From assembly GCF_963675065.1 (NCBI RefSeq), contig NZ_OY775905.1, positions 880,501-944,500 of the forward strand: a DNA stretch of 64,000 nt, written 5' to 3'. Shown in pieces: positions 42,597 through 52,104 of this stretch; the stretch's first letter is position 1; each line of letters begins with the position of its first letter. A program made the translations under genes and the position numbers. The DNA comes from an uncultured Draconibacterium sp. (GTDB taxonomy: Bacteria; Bacteroidota; Bacteroidia; Bacteroidales; Prolixibacteraceae). Below the pieces are notes generated by a model. The model ran no database searches, was not told the origin of the DNA, and worked only from the letters and a program-made list of their open reading frames with translations.

Positions 42597-44123
42597 TTAA
42601 AGTGATTCGGTTACCGTATTATCTCCACTCGAGAAATTGATGTATTGTTCGGGAACACCCGCTGTTTGAAGGAAGTTTGCCAATCCAACATCGTAATTAT
42701 ATAAAACACTAAGGCGCAATGTTTTTACCTGCAGCACTTTTGTATTCGCCTCTACCACATCGGTAGAGGTTGCCAATCCTTCGTTAAATGCTTTCTCGGT
42801 ACTCTGGCGGTATTCGTTTGCCAACTCAAGCGTTGTTTCCAATTCGGATTTTTGCTCCATTTGCATTTGTAATTCGTTATAGAGCTTTACCAGGTAGGCT
42901 TCCAAATCGTTGTTGGCTTTTTGTTCGGCGTATTCAACCTGGTTGTGTAAAGTTTCACTGGCCAGTATATTGTTCTTCCGGCTCATTCCCTGAAACAAGT
43001 TCCACTTCATTCCAATTCCCAGTTCCCATTCGGGCATGTATGGCGAAAAATTTTTATCGGCAATGTTGTAATTACCCATTGCTGCAATCGTTGGTAAATA
43101 TTCGTTTTTTTCTACCCGGTGTTTTATCTCAACAAGCTCCTTTTTCCCCTGAATTTGTTTCAATTGAGGATTTAATTCTTTGGCGCGATCTAACCACGCT
43201 GCCAAACCTGTTAACTCGCTATTTATAAATAAATTATTGGCTGGAATAACATGCCCCAACGAATCAGCAGCCAGTGTTGCTCTTAAACCGGTTCGCAATA
43301 TCTCAACATTACGCACGGCTTGCTTTACTTCGCGTTCGGCCTCATTTTTTTCCACCTCGGCATGAAGCAATTCAAGTTTTGCAATCATTCCGTTATCGTA
43401 TAGTTTTTTTGCATCGTTGTAATGGTTCTCCATACTTTTTAGCATTTCTTTACGAAGTTTTTCCACTTGCAACCCGAGAGCAAGACCATAATAACGAGTA
43501 ACCAGCTCGGTAAGCAAAACGCCTTCAGTATGACGTAATTCCTGCTGGCTAATATCCAGATTTACTACGGCAGCCTGGTTGGCACCGTTTATTTTGCTTC
43601 CGGCATAAATTGGCATCGCGAAACTCGCTGTCAGCAACGCAAAATTCTTGTCCTGAATAATCTCATCCCAGTCGTGTGCTTCAATGGCTTCGCCTCCTTC
43701 AAGTAATTGCTGACGTACAACTTGGGTACTCATGTCGTCGCTTAAATAAGGATAAAGTGCATTGGTTGCCGGATCGGGATTTGGAACGCCGCTAAAAACA
43801 CCGTAAGTTCCAAGTGTTTCGTACAACGGACTGATGGCTTCGCCCACCGGAGTTAAATCGAGATGCAAAGGATCGGACATGGCCATTGCTGTGGCATTTA
43901 GCGAAACCTGTGGCAAACGCAAGCCTTTCTTCGATTTGATCTCGTATTCTTTCTGCCTGATCTCTTCTTTTTGGCGCAACAGTGCCGGATTTTGTTCCAA
44001 CATTATTTGCATCGCCTGGTCGAATGACAACAATTGGTCCTGCGACTGCCCGTGAACCGTTATTCCCACAGCCAAAAGCAAAAGGAATAATAAGACTGTT
44101 TTCTGTTGTTTAATTGTTTTCAT
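42597..44123 (-). CDS. TolC-family outer-membrane efflux channel
   Basis: The 508-residue protein has a signal peptide (VLLFLLLLAVGITVHGQ) and two repeats of the outer-membrane efflux family, with LSFDQAMQIMLEQNPALL starting the first and the coiled segments GMIAKLELLHAEVEKNEAE, and GLATSTDVVEANTKVLQ. It completes a tripartite exporter with the adaptor and permeases downstream. It lies 60 bases after the TetR gene. Confidence 0.94.
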   Translation of the reverse strand: MKTIKQQKTVLLFLLLLAVGITVHGQSQDQLLSFDQAMQIMLEQNPALLRQKEEIRQKEYEIKSKKGLRLPQVSLNATAMAMSDPLHLDLTPVGEAISPLYETLGTYGVFSGVPNPDPATNALYPYLSDDMSTQVVRQQLLEGGEAIEAHDWDEIIQDKNFALLTASFAMPIYAGSKINGANQAAVVNLDISQQELRHTEGVLLTELVTRYYGLALGLQVEKLRKEMLKSMENHYNDAKKLYDNGMIAKLELLHAEVEKNEAEREVKQAVRNVEILRTGLRATLAADSLGHVIPANNLFINSELTGLAAWLDRAKELNPQLKQIQGKKELVEIKHRVEKNEYLPTIAAMGNYNIADKNFSPYMPEWELGIGMKWNLFQGMSRKNNILASETLHNQVEYAEQKANNDLEAYLVKLYNELQMQMEQKSELETTLELANEYRQSTEKAFNEGLATSTDVVEANTKVLQVKTLRLSVLYNYDVGLANFLQTAGVPEQYINFSSGDNTVTESL

Positions 44124-44183
44124 TTCTATTATTGTAAGCTGTATTCTGTTGTATTCTCAAAAATTCAAATCTGTTGTTTTTGC

Positions 44184-44762
44184 CTATTTCAAAAACTTAA
44201 AAATCAGTTTTAGTAAATGCTTAATATCCTCTTCGGCAATGATATCCCGATCGTTGTTTCTGTATTTTTGATTGATAAACTGAATGGTGGTTATTATCAA
44301 TATCAGGTACAAATCACTAACGATGAGTGTCTTGTCCAAATCGTTGCTTGATCGTCCCAGCTCCATCAATTTTTCGAGCAGCATCTGTGTATTTTCCTGA
44401 ATATGTTTATCGATTACGAAATTATAATCGTTGGTAAGCACGTATAAAAATTTCACCCGGATTGGCTCCTTGTTTGCCAATTCAACAAAATGGCGGATTA
44501 TATTTTCAATGGTTTCATGAAAGGGGTTACATTGTTCTATTAGTTTTTCGAACATGCCGAACACTTCGCTGTAAACCTCTTGTAAAATGGTGTTTACAAG
44601 CTCGTATTTACCTTTGTAATGCATGTAAAAATAGCCCGAAGCCACTTGTGCATCTTTTGAAATCAATGCCACCGAAGCTCCTCCAAAACCATTTTCAACC
44701 ACCATTTTCATTGTCGACTGTTTTAGCCTTTCAATTTTTGTCTGATCTGTAGTCCGTGCCAT
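44184..44762 (-). CDS. TetR/AcrR family repressor
   Basis: The 192-residue regulator has the N-terminal helix-turn-helix: TDQTKIERLKQSTMKMVVENGFGGASVALISKDAQVASGYFYMHYKGKYELV, with the recognition helix around SGYFYMHYKGK. The C-terminal half is a variable ligand domain. It heads the TolC-HlyD-permease operon. A palindromic operator just upstream suggests autoregulation and control of the exporter. Confidence 0.94.
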   Translation of the reverse strand: MARTTDQTKIERLKQSTMKMVVENGFGGASVALISKDAQVASGYFYMHYKGKYELVNTILQEVYSEVFGMFEKLIEQCNPFHETIENIIRHFVELANKEPIRVKFLYVLTNDYNFVIDKHIQENTQMLLEKLMELGRSSNDLDKTLIVSDLYLILIITTIQFINQKYRNNDRDIIAEEDIKHLLKLIFKFLK

Positions 44763-44777
44763 ATTCTTGAATTAATA

Positions 44778-44807
44778 AATGAACGTTCATTCATTTATGC
44801 AAATGTA
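44778..44807 (-). promoter_or_regulatory. Autoregulatory operator and promoter of the tetR efflux operon
   Basis: AATGAACGTTCATT (44778-44791) is a perfect palindrome extended by a second half-site TTCATTCA, typical of TetR operators. On the minus strand TACATTTG (44807-44800) is a -7 element placing the transcription start about 44793, at the edge of the operator. Repressor binding would block the start region. Confidence 0.75.
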
Positions 44808-45028
44808 GTTGCTTTTCAGAAATGGCAGATGGTTCTTTTACCGAAATGACATAATTTTAGGATGAAATAACATAAAACCTGTGTTCAACTTTAAAATGAA
44901 GCACCGCTCTAGCTATTATTAGCCAAAAACTTTCATTGGCTTTTTCTGGTATTAAAGAGGTAATACAAAATATTGGGGAAGTTTGTAAAAAAGGGCTACG
45001 CCTAAAAAAAAACTCAAGTTTATATGCA

Positions 45029-45061
45029 CAAAAAAACCGGATTCAATTTGAACCCGGTTTT
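45029..45061 (-). terminator. Terminator of the sugar isomerase-like gene
   Basis: On the minus strand AACCGGGTTC pairs with GAATCCGGTT (one mismatch), followed by seven T. Confidence 0.75.
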
Positions 45062-45079
45062 CAGTTAAGCTATTGTTGA

Positions 45080-46018
45080 TTAAACAAATATTTTCGATTT
45101 TACATTGTCGATACTTACGTTTACACCTTCAAAAGGTTTTCCGTTACCCTGGTTATCGTCTTCAACAAAGAAGTATTTCATACCAGCAGTTTCGCGTGCA
45201 TCGTAAATACGTTTGTAATCAGCAACACCAGCGCCAACAGAAACAATATCGTCTTTGTCTACGGTATAAAATGGTTCAGCAACCTCATCACCCATTCCTT
45301 TAAAATGAAGCAATTGGAAACGCCCCGGATATTTGTTGAACATTTCAACAGGGTCCTGACCTGCTTTCATTGCCCAGTAACAATCCAGTTCCATGGTAAT
45401 CAGGTCTGCATCCATTTCTTTCAGGAATACATCATAGTAAGGAACCATTCCGTCGGTTGGTTTAAACTCGAAGTTATGGTTGTGGTAACCAAACTGAATA
45501 CCTACATTTTTCATGATCTCACCAACTTTATTCCACTCGGCAATCATTCTTTTGTAAGTTTCTATATTTCTGTCTTTTTCTTCAATCCACGGCTGAACAC
45601 AATATTCAACACCAATTTCGGCATGTGCATCTGCCATTATCTGGGCACTTGCAGTAGTAATTCCTTCAGCTTCAACACTGGTATGGCTACTAACTACTTT
45701 CATACCGTTGTCTTCCACCATCTTCTGGAATTCTTTAGGCGCTACACCATAAAATTTGCCATCGGCATACGAGGCCATTTCAACAAATTTATAGCCCATA
45801 TCGGCAATTTTCTTTAATGTACCTGCGGCATCAGCTGCCATGGCATCGCGAATACTGTACAATTGCAGGCCAACTCCCATTCCGGTTGCAGCCTTAACCA
45901 CCTCTGCTGCTTGCTCAACCGGTTTTTTACCGCCCGAGCCACAAGCATACGTTCCCAGTGCCAAAACACCTACTGTACCTGCCGTAGAAATTTTCAGAAA
46001 TTCTCTTCTATTCTTCAT
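45080..46018 (-). CDS. TAT-exported sugar phosphate isomerase/epimerase-like TIM-barrel protein
   Basis: The 312-residue protein has a twin-arginine-type signal (KNRREFLKISTAGTVGVLALG) with a Cys soon after (TYACGSGG), so it may be a lipoprotein. The mature part is the xylose-isomerase-like TIM barrel: GLQLYSIRDAM, GYKFVEMASYADG, VSSHTS, FGYHNHNFEFKP and ELDCYWAMKAGQDP, with metal-binding His/Glu residues. Relatives act on sugars or inositol. It is a single gene. Confidence 0.88.
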   Translation of the reverse strand: MKNRREFLKISTAGTVGVLALGTYACGSGGKKPVEQAAEVVKAATGMGVGLQLYSIRDAMAADAAGTLKKIADMGYKFVEMASYADGKFYGVAPKEFQKMVEDNGMKVVSSHTSVEAEGITTASAQIMADAHAEIGVEYCVQPWIEEKDRNIETYKRMIAEWNKVGEIMKNVGIQFGYHNHNFEFKPTDGMVPYYDVFLKEMDADLITMELDCYWAMKAGQDPVEMFNKYPGRFQLLHFKGMGDEVAEPFYTVDKDDIVSVGAGVADYKRIYDARETAGMKYFFVEDDNQGNGKPFEGVNVSIDNVKSKIFV

Positions 46019-46227
46019 GATTCTTGCTTTAGTTAGTTATACTGTTAAAATTTATTCAGCTTAAAAACTCTAAAAATAATTAGTTATTTTTTTGAAAGGG
46101 ACTAAAATTATAAAGATTTTGCAGAAAATACCAATAACGGTTGAATATGTCGCTTTAACACAAAATCAACTTAATACTGATTAGTGTCCTGTATTGCGTT
46201 CATACTTTGGAAAAAGATGTTGAGGAA

Positions 46228-48513
46228 CTAAAACGGAAATCCAAGACTAAAATGAAAACGCGATTCGTTATCCTGGTTATTACCCGATATTAATAGCTGC
46301 ATCGGCCCCATTAGCGAATCGTACTTAAATCCGAAACTATACCCCCAGATATTATCACCAAATGGCTGTTTAGCAAGGTGATCAAACAAATCTTCGTATG
46401 TATTGGCAGTGGCAGCCACATTAACTTTTGTAGTGACATATAATCCCGAAGCGATTTCCCAACTTAATGATGATTTTGCAACCGCATAGTTGTAGGTGTA
46501 AATTTCGGCAAAATTAAAGCCTGCCAGATCTTTAAACTGTAGTTTGCCGGGGCCAAATTGCGATCCGCCCAACATATAAATCCCGTTTGCACCTGAATCT
46601 TCGGTACTAAAACCTGCCCCCACCTCGAAATTGTAGGTAAGCTTACGGGCAAAAGTTTGATACCAGTTATGATCGATCGTTAAGGTTGCATAAGGATCAT
46701 TAATTTCCCCGATTAAATAATCTCTCGGTTCTGCAGTATTCAAGCTCATTTTGCTGTTGGCCGACAAAATATGTTGAAATCCAATATTCAGTTTTATACC
46801 TCTTTTCGGGAAATAAAGATCGTCGGTTGTATTTACCTTGTAGTACAACTGATATCCCCAGTCGTGCGATTTCAGGTAGTCGAAATCCGTTTCCGGATAA
46901 ATCGATTGCAGATCCACCCGAGGTGTTAAACGGTTGTATTTATAAAATGCATTGCCCCCAAATTGATGGTTCAGGCCAAACAAATACTCCAGCCCGTAAC
47001 CTCCGCTAAAATAACCTCGCTTGTAATTTCCCAAACGTTTCCCGTCATCGTAAAACGGAAGTTTATAGCTGTAGGTGTTCATAAAGAAATAGTCGGACAG
47101 GCGTTGTTTCTTTCCAACGAACTTATTTAACTTCATTTCCATGCCCGGATTTTCGGCAATATTTAACGAAATTAACATACGTGTTGCCGGAGCAATCATA
47201 TTTCGCAAGGTAAAATTGGTGGTTATCCCAACCCCCAGATCATCGTCGTAGCGCGGAGCCAGCTTTACCATAGCCCTTGGCCTTTCTTTTACGTGGAAAA
47301 CAAGGATATACCCTTCGCTGTTCCAATCTTTTTTTAACGAATAAGTCAGTTTCCCGAAATGCATGGAGCCATACATAAAATCGATGGCTTCCTTAATATC
47401 TTCTGAGCTCACCATATTGCCAACTTCTATTCCCGATTTCGACAAAACAAAGTTCTTGCTCAAATAATTTAGTCCCGTTACTTCCATTCCTGTAACCCTG
47501 ATCTTTTCAGGTTGCGGAATTCGATTTACAGCTTTGAATTTTAAATCGTATTTATCGGCAAGTGCTTCTATTTCACCCCATTTTTCCCTGGCGGCATCTT
47601 CGCCAATCTGCTGAATTTCCTGTCCTTTCACAAAATCGGCTGCTGAATAATCATGCAGATCCGGGATTATCAGTACATCGCATTTTGAAAACTGTTCTTT
47701 GGCGTCAACAATTCCACCAAGAGCTATCGACCGCTGCAGAATATCGGTCATCGACCTGATATCGTCAGCAGTTATGTCTTCCTGAAAGCCAACATAAACA
47801 CCAATAATTACATCGGCCCCCATGTTTATAGCTTCCTGCACCGGAAAATTGCGGGTAACTCCTCCGTCAACCAAAAGCATCGAATCCATTTGAACGGGTG
47901 AAAAAACGGTTGGGATAGACATGCTGGCACGAATTGATTTCACCAGATCTCCCCAGCTGTGTTCAACGGTTTCTCCAGTTATCATATCAACCGACATACA
48001 ATGAAATGGGACAGGTAGCTGATTAAAATCTTCTTCTTCAGTAAGGGGCCAAAGTAGTTCGGAAAAATATGCTTCAAGATGTTGCCCGTCAATAACACCG
48101 GCCGGTAGGTTGATCCTTTTTTCACGTATCGGAATATCGAAAAGGTATTTCTTTGTTTCTTCCTTTTCGTCCATGGCTACACTTAACAGCCTTTCTTTGT
48201 CGGTTAACAACAAATCCCAGTTGGCGTTTTTATTGATATCAGAAAGTTCATTCGCCGTATAACCAACAGCGTATAAACTGCCCATAATACTTCCCATGCT
48301 GGTTCCGGTAATAATATCGGGTCGTATTCCGGCTTCTTCAAGCACTTTAAGCACACCAATATGCGCCAAACCTTTTGCTCCCCCTCCGCTTAAAACCAAA
48401 GCGATTTTGGGCTTATCTGTTTGATTTTCTTCTTGTGAATAAACAGGAAATACAGCCAATAGGAGAAATACAATGGCTACTAATTGATAAGTTGTGAGGA
48501 TTGATCTTTTCAT
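46228..48513 (-). CDS. Patatin-like phospholipase with outer-membrane barrel (type Vd-like)
   Basis: The 761 residues have a signal peptide and a patatin domain (about 35-300): LVLSGGGAKGLAHIGVLK gives the oxyanion loop, GTSMGS the catalytic Ser, and DGG in LVDGGVTRNFP the catalytic Asp. Then follows a POTRA-like region and a BamA-type barrel (about 430-761) ending in F. This is the PlpD/type Vd secretion layout, in which a barrel carries the lipase to the surface. It is a single gene. Confidence 0.92.
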   Translation of the reverse strand: MKRSILTTYQLVAIVFLLLAVFPVYSQEENQTDKPKIALVLSGGGAKGLAHIGVLKVLEEAGIRPDIITGTSMGSIMGSLYAVGYTANELSDINKNANWDLLLTDKERLLSVAMDEKEETKKYLFDIPIREKRINLPAGVIDGQHLEAYFSELLWPLTEEEDFNQLPVPFHCMSVDMITGETVEHSWGDLVKSIRASMSIPTVFSPVQMDSMLLVDGGVTRNFPVQEAINMGADVIIGVYVGFQEDITADDIRSMTDILQRSIALGGIVDAKEQFSKCDVLIIPDLHDYSAADFVKGQEIQQIGEDAAREKWGEIEALADKYDLKFKAVNRIPQPEKIRVTGMEVTGLNYLSKNFVLSKSGIEVGNMVSSEDIKEAIDFMYGSMHFGKLTYSLKKDWNSEGYILVFHVKERPRAMVKLAPRYDDDLGVGITTNFTLRNMIAPATRMLISLNIAENPGMEMKLNKFVGKKQRLSDYFFMNTYSYKLPFYDDGKRLGNYKRGYFSGGYGLEYLFGLNHQFGGNAFYKYNRLTPRVDLQSIYPETDFDYLKSHDWGYQLYYKVNTTDDLYFPKRGIKLNIGFQHILSANSKMSLNTAEPRDYLIGEINDPYATLTIDHNWYQTFARKLTYNFEVGAGFSTEDSGANGIYMLGGSQFGPGKLQFKDLAGFNFAEIYTYNYAVAKSSLSWEIASGLYVTTKVNVAATANTYEDLFDHLAKQPFGDNIWGYSFGFKYDSLMGPMQLLISGNNQDNESRFHFSLGFPF

Positions 48514-48604
48514 GCCCGAATGGCTTATTTAATTTCCTTGTTTCCTGCGCTAAAATAAATTCAGGCCCTAAAAACAATTCAATAAATTCCGGACCCGGTT
48601 TATT

Positions 48605-48781
48605 TTAATCGCATGAATTTAAGAAATAAACCAATTCGTGCACATCTTTTTTCGAAGAAAATGGATAACCTCCTTTGGTTTGCAAAGAGTAAATATTGTG
48701 ATATAAAATACTCTCCTTCTGAGGTGTAGCATCTTCAATCATTGCAATTGCTTCCTGGTATAACTGGTCTCTGTATTTCAT
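48605..48781 (-). CDS. 58-residue conserved-looking small protein
   Basis: This short frame is coding-like: MKYRDQLYQEAIAMIEDATPQ forms a charged helix, then SLQTKGGYPFSSKKDVHELVYFLNSCD. The C-terminal part suggests a small HTH- or alpha-type fold. It fills the 328-base gap between the patatin gene and the response regulator. The function is unknown and no family is recognised. Confidence 0.7.
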   Translation of the reverse strand: MKYRDQLYQEAIAMIEDATPQKESILYHNIYSLQTKGGYPFSSKKDVHELVYFLNSCD

Positions 48782-48841
48782 TCTAATTTGTGTTTAACTA
48801 ACAAATATATTATAATCTTATAGATAGCACCGGTAATTCAC

Positions 48842-49612
48842 TTATTTCCCTACCCATTCCTTGAATTCGGTTGCCTTTAAACGGCTTATAGTTATCGGTT
48901 CATCAAACGGAGGAATTAGTCTTAAAATCAACTTTCCTCCAAAATGATTTTCGAATTTTCGGATGGCATCAATGTGCACGATCGAACTCCTATTCGTACG
49001 AAAGAATAAATCCGGGTCAAGCTGTTCTTCCAGCTTTTCAATGGTTAAATCAATTACATGCTCTTTCCCCTGGAAAGTTACGGCTGTTGTTACCCGGTTT
49101 TCGGTATAAAACCAGGCCACATCTTGTACATCGAGTTTAAAATATGATGTTGCACCGCTTATGAGAAAACGTTTCCGGTATTTCTTTTCTCCTGTGGTAA
49201 TTGCCTGCAGCAGCTCTTTATAATCGGGAGCACTTTCCGACTTTTCGTTTGATGCCGAAACCATGTGCTCAAATTTTTCGATAGACAAACGCAGCTTCTC
49301 TTCCTTCATTGGTTTTAGCAAATAGTCGATACTGTTTACCTGAAAAGCGCGCAAAGCATATTCGTCGTAAGCCGTAGTAAAAATTACCATGCTGGTTACG
49401 ACTACCTGGTCGAATATGGAGAAACTGATACCATCAGTTAGCTGAATATCCATAAAGATCAGATCGGGTGCCGGATTACTTTTCAGCCAGGCAACCGTAC
49501 TCTTTACACTTTCAAACCATTCGACAATTTGCCATTCGGGCCGAAGTTTTTCAACCATTCCCCTTAGCAAACGATAGTTATGTAATTCATCTTCAACAAT
49601 AATAACTCTCAC
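48842..49612 (-). CDS. LytTR-type response regulator
   Basis: The 256 residues have a receiver domain (about 1-125) with the phosphoacceptor Asp in DLIFMDIQLTDG and the Lys in DYLLKPMKEEKL, then a LytTR DNA-binding domain (about 150-256) with FFRTNRSSIVHIDAIRKF and LPP-type strands. It probably acts with the LytS-like sensor upstream on the same strand, 121 bases away. Confidence 0.93.
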   Translation of the reverse strand: MRVIIVEDELHNYRLLRGMVEKLRPEWQIVEWFESVKSTVAWLKSNPAPDLIFMDIQLTDGISFSIFDQVVVTSMVIFTTAYDEYALRAFQVNSIDYLLKPMKEEKLRLSIEKFEHMVSASNEKSESAPDYKELLQAITTGEKKYRKRFLISGATSYFKLDVQDVAWFYTENRVTTAVTFQGKEHVIDLTIEKLEEQLDPDLFFRTNRSSIVHIDAIRKFENHFGGKLILRLIPPFDEPITISRLKATEFKEWVGK

Positions 49613-49733
49613 AACTCCCGATTTTATTTTATAAACAGGTATTTACATTATTTCAATCCTGCTGCAATATCAACGATTTTGTTTTATCTCACAGTAACCC
49701 ATGTCGCATAATTTTGTGCTGCAAAATGGGTGC

Positions 49734-50804
49734 TTATAACAACGGCACTTTTACTTCAAAACATTTTTCGTCGTACTGAACGATAATTTCCTTTTCTGTT
49801 AATATCTCGTAACGTTTCACCAGATTCCTTAATCCTGTTTTTGTGGAATATGAAGCGTCTCTTCGATTTAAACTATTCGTTACCACCAAATTATCATCCT
49901 TCACAAAAACTTTTATTTCCAAAGGTGTTTCACGACTTGTGATGTTGTGTTTAATTGCATTTTCAATCAACAGTTGCCCTGTTAGCGGAGCAATTTCCTT
50001 ATCTAAAATAGTGCCCGGCACCTGGTTTTCAATATTAATTCCTTCACCCAGCCGTTCTTTGTGCAGGGCGAAGTATGCTTTCATAAAATCAAGTTCATCG
50101 GCTAATTTCACCAGTCGCTTATCTTTGCTTTGCAGCACATATCGGTACACATCGGTAAAGTTTTCTGTAAACTCTACTGCCACTTCCGGATTGTAAATTA
50201 TTAATGATTTTAGCACACTAAGGTTGTTGAACAGGAAGTGTGGATTCAACTGATCTTGCAACGAGTTGTAATCCATTCGCAACTTTTCGCGTTTCATTTC
50301 AGCAATTTGTTCCTGTGTGTCGAGCCATTTTTGAGTAAAACGTGCAATGGTAAGCGAATTGGCCACCATTTGCACAAATACCAATCCTAAAATTACACCT
50401 AAAATTACACCTGATCTTGAATTATCAATAGTCAGTTTGGGCTCAACAAAATACATAATTATGCGGTGAGCAACATACAGAAACAATATTCCCACACTAA
50501 TTTGAAGAAAGAGCCGTAATTTTATTTTTTTAGGTACTGGAAGAAAACGCTCCAGAATGTTATCAAGAGCTATTTGCAATTCGGCAGCCCCATTAAATGA
50601 TAGAATAACTACCAGATAAATTACAAAAGGGATTTTCTCATCGACTCCTTTCGGTACTGCTCTTACGTATGAAATAAAGTGTAACACTCCAACAGCCAGT
50701 ATGCTGATAATAACAAAGCGTCCAAAAATACTTATTGGCTCGTAGCTGGGCAACCTGGTAGCCAGGTTTTGCTTTTTTGTATTATGTAGATCCAAACACT
50801 TCAT
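49734..50804 (-). CDS. LytS-like sensor histidine kinase
   Basis: The 356-residue protein has about four membrane segments (for example FVIISILAVGVLHFISYV and LFLQISVGILFLYVAHRII), then a His_kinase domain with the phosphoacceptor His in LQDQLNPHFLFNNLSVLKSL and an ATPase part with LIENAIKHN. This combination with a downstream LytTR regulator is common in Bacteroidota. A small lipoprotein gene precedes it by 19 bases and may belong to the same transcript. Confidence 0.92.
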   Translation of the reverse strand: MKCLDLHNTKKQNLATRLPSYEPISIFGRFVIISILAVGVLHFISYVRAVPKGVDEKIPFVIYLVVILSFNGAAELQIALDNILERFLPVPKKIKLRLFLQISVGILFLYVAHRIIMYFVEPKLTIDNSRSGVILGVILGLVFVQMVANSLTIARFTQKWLDTQEQIAEMKREKLRMDYNSLQDQLNPHFLFNNLSVLKSLIIYNPEVAVEFTENFTDVYRYVLQSKDKRLVKLADELDFMKAYFALHKERLGEGINIENQVPGTILDKEIAPLTGQLLIENAIKHNITSRETPLEIKVFVKDDNLVVTNSLNRRDASYSTKTGLRNLVKRYEILTEKEIIVQYDEKCFEVKVPLL

Positions 50805-50823
50805 CTCGGTAAAAACGATGTTT

Positions 50824-51129
50824 TTAATTTTCCTCTTCAGGAATATACAGGTTTCCGGTTACACTTTGCCACTTGGTTTTAAGCACCTCAATACTGGCCT
50901 CGGGTTCGTTCATGCTTCCCTCGGCCTCGGTAACACTTTTTTGCGTCAAAAGTATGGATTCATACGCCTCCTCAACCTGCATTTTAACCTGCATAACTTC
51001 AAGATTAATCAAATCATTTGTATGTTGCAAATCGGTTTCCGCCACGACCTTTTCTCCGATGCTGCTTTTGCACCCGGAAAAAGCAACCAGGGCAGCTGTT
51101 AATAGGAATAAGATGTTCTTAAATTTCAT
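50824..51129 (-). CDS. Small coiled-coil lipoprotein, possible TolC-derived fragment
   Basis: The 101-residue protein has a lipoprotein signal (LFLLTAALVAFSGC). The rest is one long helical stretch: TNDLINLEVMQVKMQVEEAY, then ILLTQKSVTEAEGSMNEPEAS. The spacing of QVKxQVEEAY and AExxxxEAE is like the coil of TolC-family channels, but no barrel is present. It may be a truncated TolC relic with a lipobox or a small independent lipoprotein. It precedes the LytS-like kinase. Confidence 0.6.
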   Translation of the reverse strand: MKFKNILFLLTAALVAFSGCKSSIGEKVVAETDLQHTNDLINLEVMQVKMQVEEAYESILLTQKSVTEAEGSMNEPEASIEVLKTKWQSVTGNLYIPEEEN

Positions 51130-51235
51130 ATGATGTTTTTTTGTTTTATTCTAATCACCTAGCAAAATTAATCTGACTGATTTTTAAAGACTTAGATTTT
51201 TGCACCGAATGATAAAATGCCTCCCTGAAATGCAA

Positions 51236-52006
51236 CTAAACCGGTTCAACACTTGTTATGCGTTCTCTTAAGTGCTTCATGTACTTGTTCAACTGCAGCT
51301 GAACACTTGAAATGGTTGATTGGGTGTAATTTTGTGATTTCTGGATGTTGTTCTGCACACGCTTTATCATCAGGTCGAAATTGGAGATCATTGCATTGGC
51401 AATTTCTTTATCGTCCTCGTGCCTCTCCTTTACTTTTCGGCTGTCAGATTTGCGCACTGCCCACTCCAGATCGTTTAGCGCCTGATAGCTAACCCTTTTA
51501 CCCAAAGCCTGGTAATAAATGGTAAAAAATGCATCAACCCCAAAAAAGATTTCTTTTACGTCTTTTAAAATGGGAAGTAAATCGGCTCGCAGCATAGCCT
51601 TTTCGCCCATTGCGGATTCGTACGGATCGGCACCATAATTAATGGTAAAACTGGCGGGATTGCCAATAACCATGTCAGCCTCTTGATTTTGAATCGGGGC
51701 TAACATGGCTAAGAAATGATCTTTTCGTAAATGAACCAGGTTGGCGTTGATGAACAGCACAATTTCGTTGCTGGCAAACTCAACGCCACAGGCCATTGCG
51801 TAACTCTTTCCATGGTTTTCAGGCAGCTTTAAATACTCGAAGTGATAATGAGGGACCAGGGTTTTCAGCACATTCTCGGTTCCGTCTGTCGACCCGTCGT
51901 CAACCACAATCACCTCGGCTTCAGGGTTGTGTTTGCAACACGAAGCAACCACATTAAAAATGGTTTCCGCTTCGTTGTAGGTACAAACAATAATGCTTGT
52001 TTTCAT
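51236..52006 (-). CDS. Glycosyltransferase family 2
   Basis: The 256-residue protein opens TSIIVCTYNEAETIFNVVAS and has EVIVVDDGSTDGT with the nucleotide-sugar Asp residues, and NEIVLFINANLVHL replacing the usual DxD. The C-terminal end is a predicted helix (QNYTQSTISSVQLQLNKYMKH) without a membrane anchor. The altered INAN in place of a DxD motif is noted; the enzyme may have changed metal use. Its sugar substrate is unknown. Confidence 0.82.
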   Translation of the reverse strand: MKTSIIVCTYNEAETIFNVVASCCKHNPEAEVIVVDDGSTDGTENVLKTLVPHYHFEYLKLPENHGKSYAMACGVEFASNEIVLFINANLVHLRKDHFLAMLAPIQNQEADMVIGNPASFTINYGADPYESAMGEKAMLRADLLPILKDVKEIFFGVDAFFTIYYQALGKRVSYQALNDLEWAVRKSDSRKVKERHEDDKEIANAMISNFDLMIKRVQNNIQKSQNYTQSTISSVQLQLNKYMKHLRERITSVEPV

Positions 52007-52104
52007 TTGTTTCTGTTTTCAGAAGCGAATATAAAACGCAATGAGGAGCTTATGCGAGAGGAAATTCGTGAAATGCTAAAACTAAGGACTGGAATGAAAG
52101 CAGC

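Noticed and set aside
44921..44945. AGCCAA/TTGGCT hairpin followed by five T on the plus strand
   Set aside because: It looks like a weak terminator, but no plus-strand gene or promoter precedes it; probably chance in an AT-rich gap.
45305..45817. 170-codon plus-strand frame inside the sugar isomerase-like gene
   Set aside because: It lies opposite a TIM-barrel gene with clear motifs and signal peptide; an antisense shadow.
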